From contig NC_007799.1 in NCBI RefSeq assembly GCF_000013145.1, positions 186,001-250,000 on the forward strand: DNA of 64,000 nt, written 5' to 3'. Both the position numbers and the translations under genes were made by a program. This document shows positions 20,250 to 33,082 of this stretch, piece by piece. Position 1 is the first letter of the stretch, and each line of letters begins with the position of its first letter. This DNA is from Ehrlichia chaffeensis str. Arkansas. GTDB taxonomy: Bacteria > Pseudomonadota > Alphaproteobacteria > Rickettsiales > Anaplasmataceae. Under the pieces are notes generated by a model, which saw only the letters and a list, made by a program, of their open reading frames with translations, did no database searches and had not been told where the DNA came from.

Positions 20250-21029
20250 CTACCTTTTTGTTTTCTTGTATTTGTTATTAAATACGCATACTGTGTCTGA
20301 ACCATAGCGTAAAGTGAATGCGCTACTAACTCGTTCAATAATAACATAATCACCTGATACTCTAAAATTAATCAATGATTCATATCCTTCAGAATCTACA
20401 GTAAATATTGATGGTAAATCTGCATTAATTTGAGCAAATTGCATATAAGTGAATTGGTTATCGTCAAAAATTTTGAGTGGAACAATTCGTTGACTTCCTC
20501 TATTGTGTGATACTAAATAATCAAAATTTAGTCCTTTTTTTGCAACATCACTGTCAGTTAAGTCTGGTATAGCAGGTTGGTTAACTGGAAACACCATACC
20601 AGGACTATCTTCTGAAATAAAGTCTTCAGTAGAAGAATATACAAACCTTACTTCATAGGCTAATCTTGGATCATCGAGTCCTTGTGCTTCTTCTGCAAAA
20701 AATTCAAAGTAGTATACACGCTTGTTTGTAATTATTGTTGCATTTGTATCTGCTTTGTCGGCTACAGGTTTAATAAATAATCTATTACCTTTTGGCATTA
20801 GTTGCCATCCTGTTGAATCACCCATAGATATGGTGTCGATATCTTCTCCATCGTCAAACACTATACTAGATTGGTAGCCGTAAAACCCTGTGTACTTATG
20901 TACAGCATGGGGATTGTAAGTAATAACTTTGATATGATTATCTTGTGCTATAGAACGTACTTCTTGCTTAGCAAAACAGACTGTACTGCTGAATAAAATC
21001 AACACAAAAATTATTGCTACGTTTTTCAT
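20250..21029 (-). CDS. virB9: VirB9-family type IV secretion protein (stand-alone paralogue)
   Basis: 259 residues from the chosen start. A signal peptide (MKNVAIIFVLILFSSTVCFA) is followed by the VirB9/TraO fold: IKVITYNPHAVHKYTGFYGYQSSIVFDDGE, WQLMPKGNRLFIKPV, TNKRVYYFEF, and C-terminal FAQINADLPSIFTVD and FTLRYGSDTVCVFN. VirB9 forms the outer-membrane core of the type IV secretion channel with VirB7 and VirB10. No other vir gene is next to it, which fits the separate virB9 duplicate known in Rickettsiales. The frame extends 11 codons further to an ATG at 21062; the shorter start gives a cleaner signal peptide. Confidence 0.88.
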   Translation of the reverse strand: MKNVAIIFVLILFSSTVCFAKQEVRSIAQDNHIKVITYNPHAVHKYTGFYGYQSSIVFDDGEDIDTISMGDSTGWQLMPKGNRLFIKPVADKADTNATIITNKRVYYFEFFAEEAQGLDDPRLAYEVRFVYSSTEDFISEDSPGMVFPVNQPAIPDLTDSDVAKKGLNFDYLVSHNRGSQRIVPLKIFDDNQFTYMQFAQINADLPSIFTVDSEGYESLINFRVSGDYVIIERVSSAFTLRYGSDTVCVFNNKYKKTKR

Positions 21030-21353
21030 CTGTAGTTTGTAGTAAAATGTACAACGTTTCATTCTAACATCAATATTGGAACTTGCAACAAATCTATGCG
21101 AATTTAGTATGTAAGATTAGTAATACTGCTGTTAAAAATTTGTTAAGCTTTTGAGAAAAGGTCTTTTAGACATTTTATTGGTAGTTTCATTGATGTTTGT
21201 ACTGTAGCTTAACAAATGGCACTTTTCTATTTTGCAAATTAGTGTATAGAATTTCGATATTTACAGACTTGAAATAGTAGATGAGTTTACCCTGATTTTA
21301 GTACTTCAGTATGTAAAATTTACCTAGAGAAGTTGTTACTATACTTAAATATA
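21030..21353. other. Intergenic region virB9 / pdhA
   Basis: About 320 bp upstream of the virB9 gene. It probably carries the virB9 promoter; no clear boxes or repeats seen. Confidence 0.35.
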
Positions 21354-22337
21354 TCAATCTTTATAAATGTCAGTATACAGCATTTTAGCATCAGGTTCAC
21401 TACTGTTTTGTGAAAAATCTACGGATTCTTTTACTATGTTACGTATTTCTTTGTCATATTTATTGCATTCATCATCAGATATAATGTTGTTAGATATTAG
21501 ATAGTTTTTTAAATTGGTAATAGGATCTTTATGTTCTTTTATTTCTTCTACTTCCTGTTTTGACCGATACTTAGCTGGATCTGACATAGAATGTCCCCTG
21601 TAGCGGTAGGTTTTCATTTCTAATAATATTGGACCATTGTTTGCTCTGCAGTAATTTACTGCATCTGTTGCAGCTTGTGTTACAGAAAATAAGTCCATAC
21701 CATCTACTTGATGTCCTGGTACACCAAAACTTTCTCCTTTCTTATATAAGTCTGTTATATAAGATGATCTGGATACAGATGTACCCATTGCATATTCATT
21801 ATTTTCAATTACATATATTACTGGTAATTTCCACAGTGCAGCCATATTGAAAGATTCATATACTTGACCTTGGTTCACTGCTCCATCTCCAAGGCATACA
21901 AATACGACATTGTTATTTTTTTTGTATTTGTTGGCGAGAGCAATCCCTGTCCCTATAGGTACTTGTGCTCCAACAATACCGTGACCTCCAAAAAAATGCT
22001 TTTCTATGTTAAACATGTGCATTGATCCACCTTTACCTTTGGAACAACCTGTGCTTTTACCCATTAATTCTGCCATTACATATTTTGGATCTGTTCCTAC
22101 AGAAAGCATGAACCCGTGATCTCGATAGCTAGTAATAATAGAATCTCCATCAATAATAGCATTTTGTATTCCTGTTGCTATGGCTTCTTGTCCTATATAT
22201 AAATGACAAAAACCTCCTATTAAACCCATTCCATAAAGTTGACCGGACTTCTCTTCAAACCTGCGCATTAATAGCATGCTGTAGTAACAATTTACTAGCT
22301 GTTCATTTGTTAGATTATGTGAATATTTTTTTGTCAT
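21354..22337 (-). CDS. pdhA: Pyruvate dehydrogenase E1 component alpha subunit
   Basis: 327 residues. The thiamine-diphosphate motif is VCLGDGAVNQGQVYESFNMAALWKLPVIYVIENN. Other family marks are RRFEEKSGQLYGMGLIGGFCHLYIGQEA, HMFNIEKHFFGGHGIVGAQ and the phosphorylation-loop region YRYRGHSMSDPAKYRSK. It decarboxylates pyruvate as part of the E1 alpha2-beta2 heterotetramer. pdhB is not adjacent, so the subunit genes are split here. Confidence 0.96.
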   Translation of the reverse strand: MTKKYSHNLTNEQLVNCYYSMLLMRRFEEKSGQLYGMGLIGGFCHLYIGQEAIATGIQNAIIDGDSIITSYRDHGFMLSVGTDPKYVMAELMGKSTGCSKGKGGSMHMFNIEKHFFGGHGIVGAQVPIGTGIALANKYKKNNNVVFVCLGDGAVNQGQVYESFNMAALWKLPVIYVIENNEYAMGTSVSRSSYITDLYKKGESFGVPGHQVDGMDLFSVTQAATDAVNYCRANNGPILLEMKTYRYRGHSMSDPAKYRSKQEVEEIKEHKDPITNLKNYLISNNIISDDECNKYDKEIRNIVKESVDFSQNSSEPDAKMLYTDIYKD

Positions 22338-22546
22338 GTATTACCTAAAATATTAATGAGCTTAATACCTGATATATTTAATCAGTGACATTAGTTGTTT
22401 TATATCAAAATATTGCTAACTTATTTATTAGTATATCGCAACAACTAATTATGTATTAAATATTCATACGCATTAGTATAATAAAAATAGATACTGATAT
22501 TAGTGGTACGTATTAGTTTATTTATGTAGCTAGTTTTTGTTGTAAA

Positions 22547-23401
22547 CTAGCTTAACAACCAATTTCTTATATCCTGGATTTGGTTATTACTCATAAGTGC
22601 TGGAGCATGACCTATATTAGGATATTCTATAAAATCAATGTATTGCTTTGAAAGAAGCATTTTGTTTAATGTAGTTTTTGTTAAAATGTTTGATAAGCTT
22701 CCACGTATTACTAATATCCTGCTCTGTATTTTTTCCCATATATCCCATATAGTCCATGCATCAGTATCTTTTATGCAATTAATTTCTTTATTAAAAGCTA
22801 TACCTATTTTAGGATCTACTGCTAATGAGTAAGTCTTATTGGGGTTTTGTATAATGCTATGCTTAATAATGTGTTGCCAGTGATCTTCTTGATCTATACT
22901 GAAATTACATAATAGCTTTTTTATATATATTTCTGCTTCAGTAATTGTGTTAAATATTGGATTAATGTTTATGTGTTTAGAAATTTTTTCTAAAGCTGAT
23001 ACTTTAATAGCTGGTCCAATATCGTTAATAATGAGTTTATTGATTAAGTTAGGGAAATATGCAGCTAAATACATGCCAATTATTCCACCCATTGAGGTGC
23101 CTAAAAAATCTACTTTATCAATTTTTAAATGTTTAAGTAGGTATATTATACTCTTGCAGTAGGTTAAGTAATTGTACAGGCTATAGTCCTCTAGCCATGA
23201 GCTTTTTCCTCTTCCTACAATGTCTGGACATATTATTTTATAGTCAGATGATAAGATATTTGCTAAATAGTCAAAATCTCGAGAATTTCTTGTTATACCA
23301 TGAACACATATTAAATAATTACTGCTGGGACTGTTAGTATAATTATAGTGCATTATAAATTTTTCTTGGAGATGACTTATATTTAATGTATAGGGTAGCA
23401 T
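22547..23401 (-). CDS. Alpha/beta-fold hydrolase
   Basis: 284 residues. Oxyanion-hole motif VHGITRN, GRGKSSW loop, nucleophile elbow GTSMGG (Ser), and a C-terminal catalytic His in NIGHAP. The acid is probably in the strand around VIRGSLSN, where the usual Asp is not obvious. There is no signal peptide, so it is probably cytoplasmic. The family includes esterases, lipases and C-C hydrolases; the substrate cannot be told. It is divergent from the 23S rRNA gene. Confidence 0.85.
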   Translation of the reverse strand: MLPYTLNISHLQEKFIMHYNYTNSPSSNYLICVHGITRNSRDFDYLANILSSDYKIICPDIVGRGKSSWLEDYSLYNYLTYCKSIIYLLKHLKIDKVDFLGTSMGGIIGMYLAAYFPNLINKLIINDIGPAIKVSALEKISKHININPIFNTITEAEIYIKKLLCNFSIDQEDHWQHIIKHSIIQNPNKTYSLAVDPKIGIAFNKEINCIKDTDAWTIWDIWEKIQSRILVIRGSLSNILTKTTLNKMLLSKQYIDFIEYPNIGHAPALMSNNQIQDIRNWLLS

Positions 23402-23480
23402 AAATTAATTATTATAAGTTGATTTAAAATGATATTTTATGCATTTTTAAAATAAGATTCAAAATAATAAAAAATAAGTA

Positions 23481-23509
23481 TTGACATAGAATGCATATGC
23501 CGTTAAAAA
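23481..23509 (+). promoter_or_regulatory. Putative promoter of the 23S-5S rRNA operon
   Basis: TTGACA (23481-23486), a 17-base spacer and TAAAAA (23504-23509), about 190 bp before the 23S 5' end. The -35 box is perfect; the -10 is weak. In this lineage 23S-5S needs its own promoter because 16S lies elsewhere. Confidence 0.5.
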
Positions 23510-23557
23510 TTATATCTCACGGGATGCATAATGTATTTATGTATCTTTGTTGTTTGA

Positions 23558-23573
23558 CAAGTAAGCAAAAAGA
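23558..23573 (+). other. 23S processing stalk, 5' arm
   Basis: CAAGTAAGCAAAAAGA is perfectly complementary over 16 bases to 26504-26519 just beyond the 23S 3' end. Together they enclose the whole 23S gene and would form the long duplex cut by RNase III. A small local hairpin (GATTGATG/CATCAATC) lies at about 23590-23613, between this arm and the mature 5' end. Confidence 0.75.
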
Positions 23574-23672
23574 ATTAATTAAATGGTAAGATTGATGGTA
23601 TTAATCATCAATCAATTCAATTAGCTAAGAGTATAATAAATAAATGCAGTTTTAATACTGCATATATAGCAA

Positions 23673-26467
<2,795 letters not shown>

Positions 26468-26503
26468 TTTGTAAATATATGTAGTGTTAAAACTGCAAAC
26501 TCA

Positions 26504-26519
26504 TCTTTTTGCTTACTTG
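26504..26519 (+). other. 23S processing stalk, 3' arm
   Basis: TCTTTTTGCTTACTTG, the exact complement of the arm at 23558-23573. It lies between 23S and 5S. Confidence 0.75.
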
Positions 26520-26536
26520 GGATTTATAGTTTAATT

Positions 26537-26655
26537 GGGTTGGTGGTAATAGCGGAAGTGGTACACCCAGCTTACATTTCGAACCTGGAAGTTAAGCCTT
26601 CTAGCGCTGATGGTACTTTGTCTTAAGACATGGGAGAGTAAGTCACTGCCACCCT
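26537..26655 (+). rRNA. rrf: 5S ribosomal RNA
   Basis: About 119 bases, 70 bases after 23S. GGTGGTAATAGCGGAAGTGG and the terminal CACTGCCACCC pair as helix I; AAGTTAAGCCTTCTAGCGC and GGGAGAGTAAGTCACTGCC are family blocks. It is flanked by a further 15-base inverted repeat, GATTTATAGTTTAAT (26521-26535) against 26657-26671 with one G-U-type mismatch, which would be the 5S processing stem. Confidence 0.95.
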
Positions 26656-27162
26656 TATTAAGCTATAAATCTTGATATTATTTGATTAAAAAAGTCTTTT
26701 GTAAGATGGACTCTTTATTAGTTAAGCTCCCTTATTTACTTTTCCTGTTGTAAGTATATCTTTTTATAATTGATGATGTTTTGTGTTGATATATGACTGT
26801 TTAGGTCAGTGCTATAAACTATAAGCTTTATTAATTTAACTTTAAAATTTGTGTATAATGTTATTGTCAAAATTATATTTTTAAGAAAGTTTTAGTAAAC
26901 GGTAAAAAACAGTTCGTATCTGATTATTGCGTTTTTTGTTGATTTTATTAGCATTTTTATAGATTTTCTTTCTTATAAGGTATATGTACACTATTTTTCA
27001 GGTGAATATGTAAGGTTTTGCTTTTTTAATAAAAGTATTATTCTGTTAAAGCATATGATTATGGGGTAAAAAATCCTTTTAATGAAAATAAGAGAAAGAT
27101 GTAATAGGCTTTAGGTTTCTTATTGTTAGATTTTTATTAAGTAAATGTTTTGTGATTTTTTA
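26656..27162. other. Convergent intergenic region 5S rRNA / guaB
   Basis: About 500 bp. The first 16 bases complete the 5S processing stem (see 5S entry). Nothing else, and no clear rRNA terminator, recognised. Confidence 0.4.
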
Positions 27163-28620
27163 TTAAGAGATAGGGTCGTAATTTGATGCTTCTCTGGTGA
27201 TTATTACGTCATGAACGTGACTTTCGCGTAGCCCTGCTGATGTAATACTTGTGAATTTACAATTTGTTTTCATTTCGCTTATATTTCTGTTTCCTGTATA
27301 TCCCATTGCAGATCTTAATCCACCTACTAATTGATGTATTACTCCTGCAACTGGCCCTTTAAGAGGAACTCTTCCTTCTATTCCTTCTGGAATGAATTTG
27401 TGATTATTTTCTTGGAAATAGCGACTAGCGGATCCACGTTTCATTGCTCCAACTGATCCCATACCTCTGTATGATTTATATGCCCGTCCGTTGCATATTA
27501 TGATTTCCCCTGGACTTTCATCTGTACCAGCAAAAATAGAACCTATCATCACAACATCTGCTCCTGCTGCTATAGATTTTGCTATATCTCCAGAATATTT
27601 AATACCTCCATCTGCAATGACTTTAATTTTTTTATTTTTACATGCATTTGCAACATTGAGAATAGCTGAAAATTGTGGTACACCTACTCCAGTTACAATT
27701 CTTGTTGTACATATTGAGCCTGGTCCTATTCCTACTTTAACAGCATCAACTCCTGCTTCAATTAATGCATGAGCTCCTTCTGCTGTTGCAATGTTTCCTC
27801 CAATTATTTGAGAATAAGGGAATAGGGTTTTAATTTCTTTAATTGTTGTTAAAACTTTTTGGGAATGTCCATGAGCTGTATCTACAACTATTATATCAAC
27901 ATCTTCTGCAATTAATGCTTCAGCTCTTTCTATCCCATCTTTTGGACCTGTACCTACTGCAGCTGCTACTCTTAATCTTGCACCACTATCCTTGCAGGAA
28001 TTTGGAAATTGATTAAATTTTTCTATATCTTTAACTGTAATAAGACCGACACAACAATAGTTGTTATCTACTACTATGAGTCTTTCTTTTCTGTATTGAT
28101 GTAGTAATTTTATTGCGTCTGACCGTTCTATACCTTCTGGGACTGTAATAAGGTGATCCTTAGTCATGATATCAGATACTTTACAATTTTTATTTTCAAC
28201 GAACCTTACATCACGGTTTGTTAATATCCCTACTAAAAGCTTGCCATTTTCTGTATCTGTTACTACAGGTATTCCTGAATAGCTATATTCCTGCATTATT
28301 GAAAGTGCTACTGCTAGACTGTCATCAGGAGATACTGCAATAGGATTATATACTATCCAACTCTCGTATTTTTTTACTTTTCTGACTTCAAGTAATTGTG
28401 TATCTATAGGTAAATTTTTATGTATGCAACCAATGCCACCATGTTGTGCTAATGCTATTGCTAGTTTTGCTTCTGTTACTGTATCCATTGCTGCAGAAAT
28501 GATAGGGATTCGTAGTTCTATCTCATTTGTAATGTAAGTTTTAACATTTGTTTCTGAAGGCAATACATCGGACTCTGATGGAATGATCAATATATCGTCG
28601 AAAGCATAAGAAAGTTCCAC
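27163..28620 (-). CDS. guaB: IMP dehydrogenase
   Basis: 485 residues, the usual length. The TIM-barrel start is [17 protein letters not shown]. Two CBS domains (about 95-200) include [17 protein letters not shown] and [16 protein letters not shown]. The catalytic Cys loop is [15 protein letters not shown], and the phosphate site includes [28 protein letters not shown]. It oxidises IMP to XMP in guanine nucleotide synthesis. It is a single gene. Confidence 0.98.
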   Translation of the reverse strand: MELSYAFDDILIIPSESDVLPSETNVKTYITNEIELRIPIISAAMDTVTEAKLAIALAQHGGIGCIHKNLPIDTQLLEVRKVKKYESWIVYNPIAVSPDDSLAVALSIMQEYSYSGIPVVTDTENGKLLVGILTNRDVRFVENKNCKVSDIMTKDHLITVPEGIERSDAIKLLHQYRKERLIVVDNNYCCVGLITVKDIEKFNQFPNSCKDSGARLRVAAAVGTGPKDGIERAEALIAEDVDIIVVDTAHGHSQKVLTTIKEIKTLFPYSQIIGGNIATAEGAHALIEAGVDAVKVGIGPGSICTTRIVTGVGVPQFSAILNVANACKNKKIKVIADGGIKYSGDIAKSIAAGADVVMIGSIFAGTDESPGEIIICNGRAYKSYRGMGSVGAMKRGSASRYFQENNHKFIPEGIEGRVPLKGPVAGVIHQLVGGLRSAMGYTGNRNISEMKTNCKFTSITSAGLRESHVHDVIITREASNYDPIS

Positions 28621-28699
28621 TTTTTTTCCATAAAAGATTACTTATAGAGTATATGAACTTTTAGTTATTCATGCAATAGTATTACTAAATATAATCTTT

Positions 28700-29497
28700 T
28701 TAAGCAGAGAATTGTTCATTAGTTATTCGTTCTTCCAAATTGCGTTCTTTATCGAATAGTAATGTAATAGTAGTATCAGTGTCTTTCTTGATTTTTATAT
28801 TTGTAATATTTCGGAATTCTGTATAGTCAGCAACTGCTGCTACAGAACGTACTTTTGGATTAATTACATCTATTTCTATTATAGTAGAATTTGTTAATAT
28901 AGCTCCTCTCCATCGTCTAGGTCTAAATGAGTTAATTGCAGTTAATGAGAAGACGTTAGAATTTAAGGGTAATATTGATCCGCCTGCAGAAAAATTATAA
29001 GCTGTGCTACCAGCTGGTGTTGCAACTAAAACACCGTCAGATACTAGCTTTTCCATTACTAGTTTGCTATTGATTTTTATCTGTAAATTTGTAGCTTGAT
29101 GAGTGCTACGAAATAGAGATACTTCATTTATAGCAATTGCATTGTACTGTTTTTTGTCAGTATCGGTAGCAACCATATTTAATATGGTTAATTGGGTTGG
29201 AATTGCTTCGTTGATACGATCTATAAGATTATATTCTGAATATTGATTTAATAAAAATCCGATGGTGCCATAGTTTATCCCATAAACGGGTACATTGTTA
29301 CATTTATTCACAACGTAATTGTGTAAACTGTGAAGCATGAACCCATCTCCACCTATTACTATTAATAGATCAATAGCTATATCCTCATTTTTTTTGATGT
29401 CTATAAGACCATATTGCTTTTCCAATGCAATGGCTGCAGTTTTATCAAAAGCATCAGTAAAAACATACCCAATGTTTTTATATTTACTCATGTGCAA
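28700..29497 (-). CDS. nadK: NAD kinase
   Basis: 265 residues (start M1, or M3 two codons later). The catalytic GGDG is in LIVIGGDGFMLHSLH; NYGTIGFLLN, the NEVSLFR strand and VATPAGSTAYNFSAGG (NAD site) follow. It phosphorylates NAD to NADP. The stop lies 79 bp from the guaB start on the same strand, and rpmE ends about 50 bp upstream, so rpmE-nadK-guaB may be co-transcribed. Confidence 0.95.
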   Translation of the reverse strand: MHMSKYKNIGYVFTDAFDKTAAIALEKQYGLIDIKKNEDIAIDLLIVIGGDGFMLHSLHNYVVNKCNNVPVYGINYGTIGFLLNQYSEYNLIDRINEAIPTQLTILNMVATDTDKKQYNAIAINEVSLFRSTHQATNLQIKINSKLVMEKLVSDGVLVATPAGSTAYNFSAGGSILPLNSNVFSLTAINSFRPRRWRGAILTNSTIIEIDVINPKVRSVAAVADYTEFRNITNIKIKKDTDTTITLLFDKERNLEERITNEQFSA

Positions 29498-29547
29498 CTA
29501 CAAGAATGAATATACATACATATGTTATATAGTATATAAAATAAGAT

Positions 29548-29775
29548 TTATAAATCTAAATCACCAAATTTACTCATAAATTTTGCAGCTTTACTATTTT
29601 TCTTGCTAACAGTTCTTAAGTTTGGATTCCATGCTGGATGGTTAAAGCAGTCACTTTCTAGGTGAATTTTTATTAGTTCATTCTTTTTTCCCAAAGTAGA
29701 CTTCATTTTTCTTTCTTCCCCATTAGTAAATATGGTTAATATGTCATTGGTTTCTGGATGTATCCCTTTTTTCAT
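29548..29775 (-). CDS. rpmE: 50S ribosomal protein L31
   Basis: 75 residues from the chosen ATG: MKKGIHPETNDILTIFTNGEE, then CFNHPAWNPNLR, typical of L31. The zinc-binding Cys pairs of C+ L31 are not present, so this is a C- form. The frame is open 26 codons further (to 29853), but MKKGIHP is the family start and has an AAGG-like site before it. Confidence 0.92.
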   Translation of the reverse strand: MKKGIHPETNDILTIFTNGEERKMKSTLGKKNELIKIHLESDCFNHPAWNPNLRTVSKKNSKAAKFMSKFGDLDL

Positions 29776-29950
29776 TTTTGAACCTTTTTGAATTTTGTAA
29801 TTATGTCGTTTAGCAAACCTATTGTTGTAACATTTATGTATGCTATTTGTCAATTATATATAGGGCTTTTAATGGTTATGTAAATTCTTTTGACTAATTT
29901 ACCATAACAGTATATCATAAAAATAGGTAGACAGTCGAGGATATATACAG

Positions 29951-30922
29951 ATGATTTTTATGTTTCCTGGTCAGGGGTCTCAATTTGTGTCTATGGGGAA
30001 GAATATATATGACAACTTTGCTGTTGCTCGGTATGTTTTTCATGAAGTAGATGACATATTGAATAAAAAGTTATCTAAAATAATGTTTGAAGGTTCTATC
30101 GAAAATTTAACTTCAACAGATAATGCACAGTTGGCATTGATGGTTACTTCTATTGCAACATTACGTGCTATAGAGTATGTTTTAGGTAAGCCAGTACATT
30201 TATTTAATAATATAAAGTATATGGCAGGGCATTCGGTAGGTGAATGTGTAGCATTGTGTGCATCTGGAGCATTAACTTTGTATGAAGTTACACAACTTTT
30301 GCTTGTAAGAAGCCAAGCTATGTATGATGCAGTGCCTCTAGGATATGGAGGGATGTGTGCTTTAATAGGTGGCAGCTTAAGTGATGTAGAAAATGTTGTG
30401 AAAATGGCTCAAGAGTATGGAATATGTGAAATTGCTAATGATAATTGTGATGGTCAGGTTGTTGTTAGTGGTGTTAAAGCCGCTCTTGAAAAATTGCCAG
30501 ATTTAATTAAAGATACTGGTATAAAAAAAGTTATAAAGTTACAAGTTAGTGGACCATTCCATTCATCATTGATGAGTTCTGCGTGTGAGAAACTACAGGA
30601 ATTTATTGAGAGTGTTAGAAATATGAAAATGCCGTCAGTTAAGGTTGTATCTAATGTATCTGCAAGAGAATATACTGATTGTTTCATGATTAAGAATTTA
30701 ATAGCGAAACAACTAGTAAGTAGAGTTCGGTGGCGTGAAAGTATTTTGTACATGATAAGTCAAGGTTGTACTCACTTTATTGAAGTTGGTGCTGGTACTA
30801 CGTTGTCAGGTTTGGTGAAGAGGATTAGTTCGGATGTTTCTGCAGTTAGCATTAACACGGCAGATTGTATAGATTCTATAACGCGACATTTCACGGTAAG
30901 TACGGATCTTGTTGATGCATAG
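29951..30922 (+). CDS. fabD: Malonyl-CoA:ACP transacylase
   Basis: 323 residues. N-terminal MIFMFPGQGSQFVSMGKN, the nucleophile elbow GHSVGE in MAGHSVGECVALCASGALT, the catalytic His region VSGPFHSSLMSSA, and C-terminal CTHFIEVGAGTTLSGLVKRI. It loads malonyl groups on acyl carrier protein for fatty acid synthesis. The ATG at 29951 is preceded by GAGG. It is a single gene. Confidence 0.96.
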   Translation: MIFMFPGQGSQFVSMGKNIYDNFAVARYVFHEVDDILNKKLSKIMFEGSIENLTSTDNAQLALMVTSIATLRAIEYVLGKPVHLFNNIKYMAGHSVGECVALCASGALTLYEVTQLLLVRSQAMYDAVPLGYGGMCALIGGSLSDVENVVKMAQEYGICEIANDNCDGQVVVSGVKAALEKLPDLIKDTGIKKVIKLQVSGPFHSSLMSSACEKLQEFIESVRNMKMPSVKVVSNVSAREYTDCFMIKNLIAKQLVSRVRWRESILYMISQGCTHFIEVGAGTTLSGLVKRISSDVSAVSINTADCIDSITRHFTVSTDLVDA

Positions 30923-31177
30923 ATATAGTATATACTTGTAACTATCTTTGTTATTTTCTCCTACAGTTTTTAATTATATTTTTGTGCAGTAGTTTTAGCT
31001 AGAAATTTTTAGGTTACTAAAGTTTTTAAGCTATTTGAGGTAATGATCTGCATAAGTTTTGTAAAAAGTGAGTTTATTATTGCTTACTTTATAAGGTATA
31101 AGTGACTTAGGTATTTTTACTTGCATGTACTTGAGTAATTAGTAATAAAGTTGTTTGTATCTAATGTAAGGTAATTT

Positions 31178-31786
31178 ATGTTCATTACTTTTGAAGGAAT
31201 AGATGGTTCTGGTAAAACTACACAGTCACATTTGTTGGCGGAATATTTATCTGAAATATATGGTGTGAATAATGTTGTGTTAACTAGAGAACCTGGAGGT
31301 ACTTTATTAAATGAATCAGTGCGCAACTTATTATTTAAAGCTCAAGGTTTAGATAGTTTATCAGAATTATTATTTTTTATTGCTATGCGTAGGGAGCATT
31401 TTGTTAAAATTATAAAACCTTCTTTAATGCAAAAAAAAATAGTGATTTGTGATAGATTTATCGATTCGACAATTGCATATCAAGGTTATGGACAAGGTAT
31501 TGATTGTAGTTTGATAGATCAGTTAAATGATCTTGTTATTGATGTTTACCCTGATATTACATTTATTATTGATGTTGATATTAATGAATCATTGTCTAGA
31601 TCTTGTAAAAATGGATATGAATTTGCTGATATGGAATTTTATTATAGAGTCAGAGATGGCTTCTATGACATTGCAAAAAAAAATCCGCATCGTTGTCATG
31701 TAATTACTGATAAGAGTGAAACTTATGATATTGATGACATTAACTTTGTACATTTGGAAGTAATAAAGGTATTGCAAATGGTATGA
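31178..31786 (+). CDS. tmk: Thymidylate kinase
   Basis: 202 residues. P-loop FEGIDGSGKTTQS, TREPGGT, the DRF-type motif CDRFIDSTIAYQGYGQGID, and a lid region near SRSCKNGYEF. It phosphorylates dTMP to dTDP. An intrinsic terminator follows directly. Confidence 0.97.
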   Translation: MFITFEGIDGSGKTTQSHLLAEYLSEIYGVNNVVLTREPGGTLLNESVRNLLFKAQGLDSLSELLFFIAMRREHFVKIIKPSLMQKKIVICDRFIDSTIAYQGYGQGIDCSLIDQLNDLVIDVYPDITFIIDVDINESLSRSCKNGYEFADMEFYYRVRDGFYDIAKKNPHRCHVITDKSETYDIDDINFVHLEVIKVLQMV

Positions 31787-31792
31787 ATTTGT

Positions 31793-31820
31793 GTGTAGGA
31801 TCTACACCTTGTTTTTTTTT
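31793..31820 (+). terminator. Intrinsic terminator after tmk
   Basis: GTGTAG / CTACAC 6-bp stem with a 3-base loop (31793-31807), followed by CTTG and nine T. It starts 6 bases after the tmk stop and 40 bases before the next start, separating the two genes. Confidence 0.75.
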
Positions 31821-31846
31821 ATAATTTTAATGGTTTTAAATTAATC

Positions 31847-33082
31847 ATGGGGGATGTTTTGAATAGAAAATTTTTAGCATGGTTTTTAGTCTCAATGTTT
31901 TATGCGTATCAGTATATATTGAGAGTAATTCCTAATGTTATTGTCTCTGTGTCTATGGAGAAGTTCAAAATTAGTGCTATGGCATTTGGTCAATTTTCTG
32001 GTTTATATTATATTGGATATACGTTAGCACATATACCGCTAGGTATTCTTTTAGATAAATATGGGCCTAAGATAGTATTACCAATTTGTGCAGCTCTAAC
32101 GTTTATTGGATTAGTGCCATTGCTAATATCAGATGTGTGGTTATTTGCTCAAATTGGGAGAATAATTACAGGTGTAGGTTCAGCTGGTTCTGCTCTTGGC
32201 CTTTTTAAAGTTGCTAGTATGTACTATGGCAACAGATTTGCTAGAATGTCTGGTATTTCTGTTATAATAGGACTGCTAGGTGCAATGTATGGAGGACTGC
32301 CAATTTTATCTTTGTTAAATAAATTTGGTTGGGAAAGTTTATTCTTAGTATTTATTATTATAGGAGCTGTTATAGCGCTGTTGCTATATTTGTTTATGTT
32401 GCCTTATGATAAAGACTCCAATGTTGAAGATAATAAAGGTCTCTGTGATAAAATTAAGTTGATTGTATTTAATAAGTACATTGTTATGATCAGCTTACTT
32501 GCAGGCTTTATGATTGGACCTTTGGAAGGTTTTGCTGATGGATGGGTTACTTCATTTTTAAAGGCAGTTAGTAATATGGATAAAGAAGTAGCTGCTTTAT
32601 TGCCTTCTACAATATTTATTGGTATGTGCTTTGGATTGTTTGTCTTACCATATATGTTGGAGAAGAAATCATTTAATAGTTGGAATATACTTATCACATC
32701 TGCTTTGGGGATGTTGTTTCCTTTCCTGATGTTATATATCAGTAGTTCGGTTATATTGGTCACAATATCATTTTTTATGATAGGGTTTTTTTCATCATAT
32801 CAGATTATAGCAACTTGTAAGGTACTAAGTTATGTTAGTAATAATGTAGTTGCATTAGCTACTGCTGTAAATAACATGATAGCTATGGCTTTTGGTTATT
32901 TCTTTCATACTGCTATATCTTGTGTAATAGATTTGTTATGGGATGGAAAAATTGTAGATTCAGAGCCAGTATATACTAAGGCATTAATGCTAAAATCTAT
33001 GTTATTTATTCCTGGTGGATTGCTTATAGGAGCAATAGGGTTTATTTACCTGAAATATTTGGATAAGAAAGAGGGTAAGTAA
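31847..33082 (+). CDS. MFS transporter
   Basis: 411 residues with about twelve hydrophobic helices. The MFS loop 2-3 motif is seen in GILLDKYGPKIVLPICA, and GRIITGVGSAGSALGLFKVAS is the helix 4 region. The central loop (about residues 195-210, DKDSNVEDNKGLCDKIK) separates the two six-helix halves. The substrate cannot be told; related Rickettsiales proteins are often labelled proline/betaine or metabolite permeases without proof. ATG 31847 is preceded by a T-rich terminator tail. Confidence 0.88.
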   Translation: MGDVLNRKFLAWFLVSMFYAYQYILRVIPNVIVSVSMEKFKISAMAFGQFSGLYYIGYTLAHIPLGILLDKYGPKIVLPICAALTFIGLVPLLISDVWLFAQIGRIITGVGSAGSALGLFKVASMYYGNRFARMSGISVIIGLLGAMYGGLPILSLLNKFGWESLFLVFIIIGAVIALLLYLFMLPYDKDSNVEDNKGLCDKIKLIVFNKYIVMISLLAGFMIGPLEGFADGWVTSFLKAVSNMDKEVAALLPSTIFIGMCFGLFVLPYMLEKKSFNSWNILITSALGMLFPFLMLYISSSVILVTISFFMIGFFSSYQIIATCKVLSYVSNNVVALATAVNNMIAMAFGYFFHTAISCVIDLLWDGKIVDSEPVYTKALMLKSMLFIPGGLLIGAIGFIYLKYLDKKEGK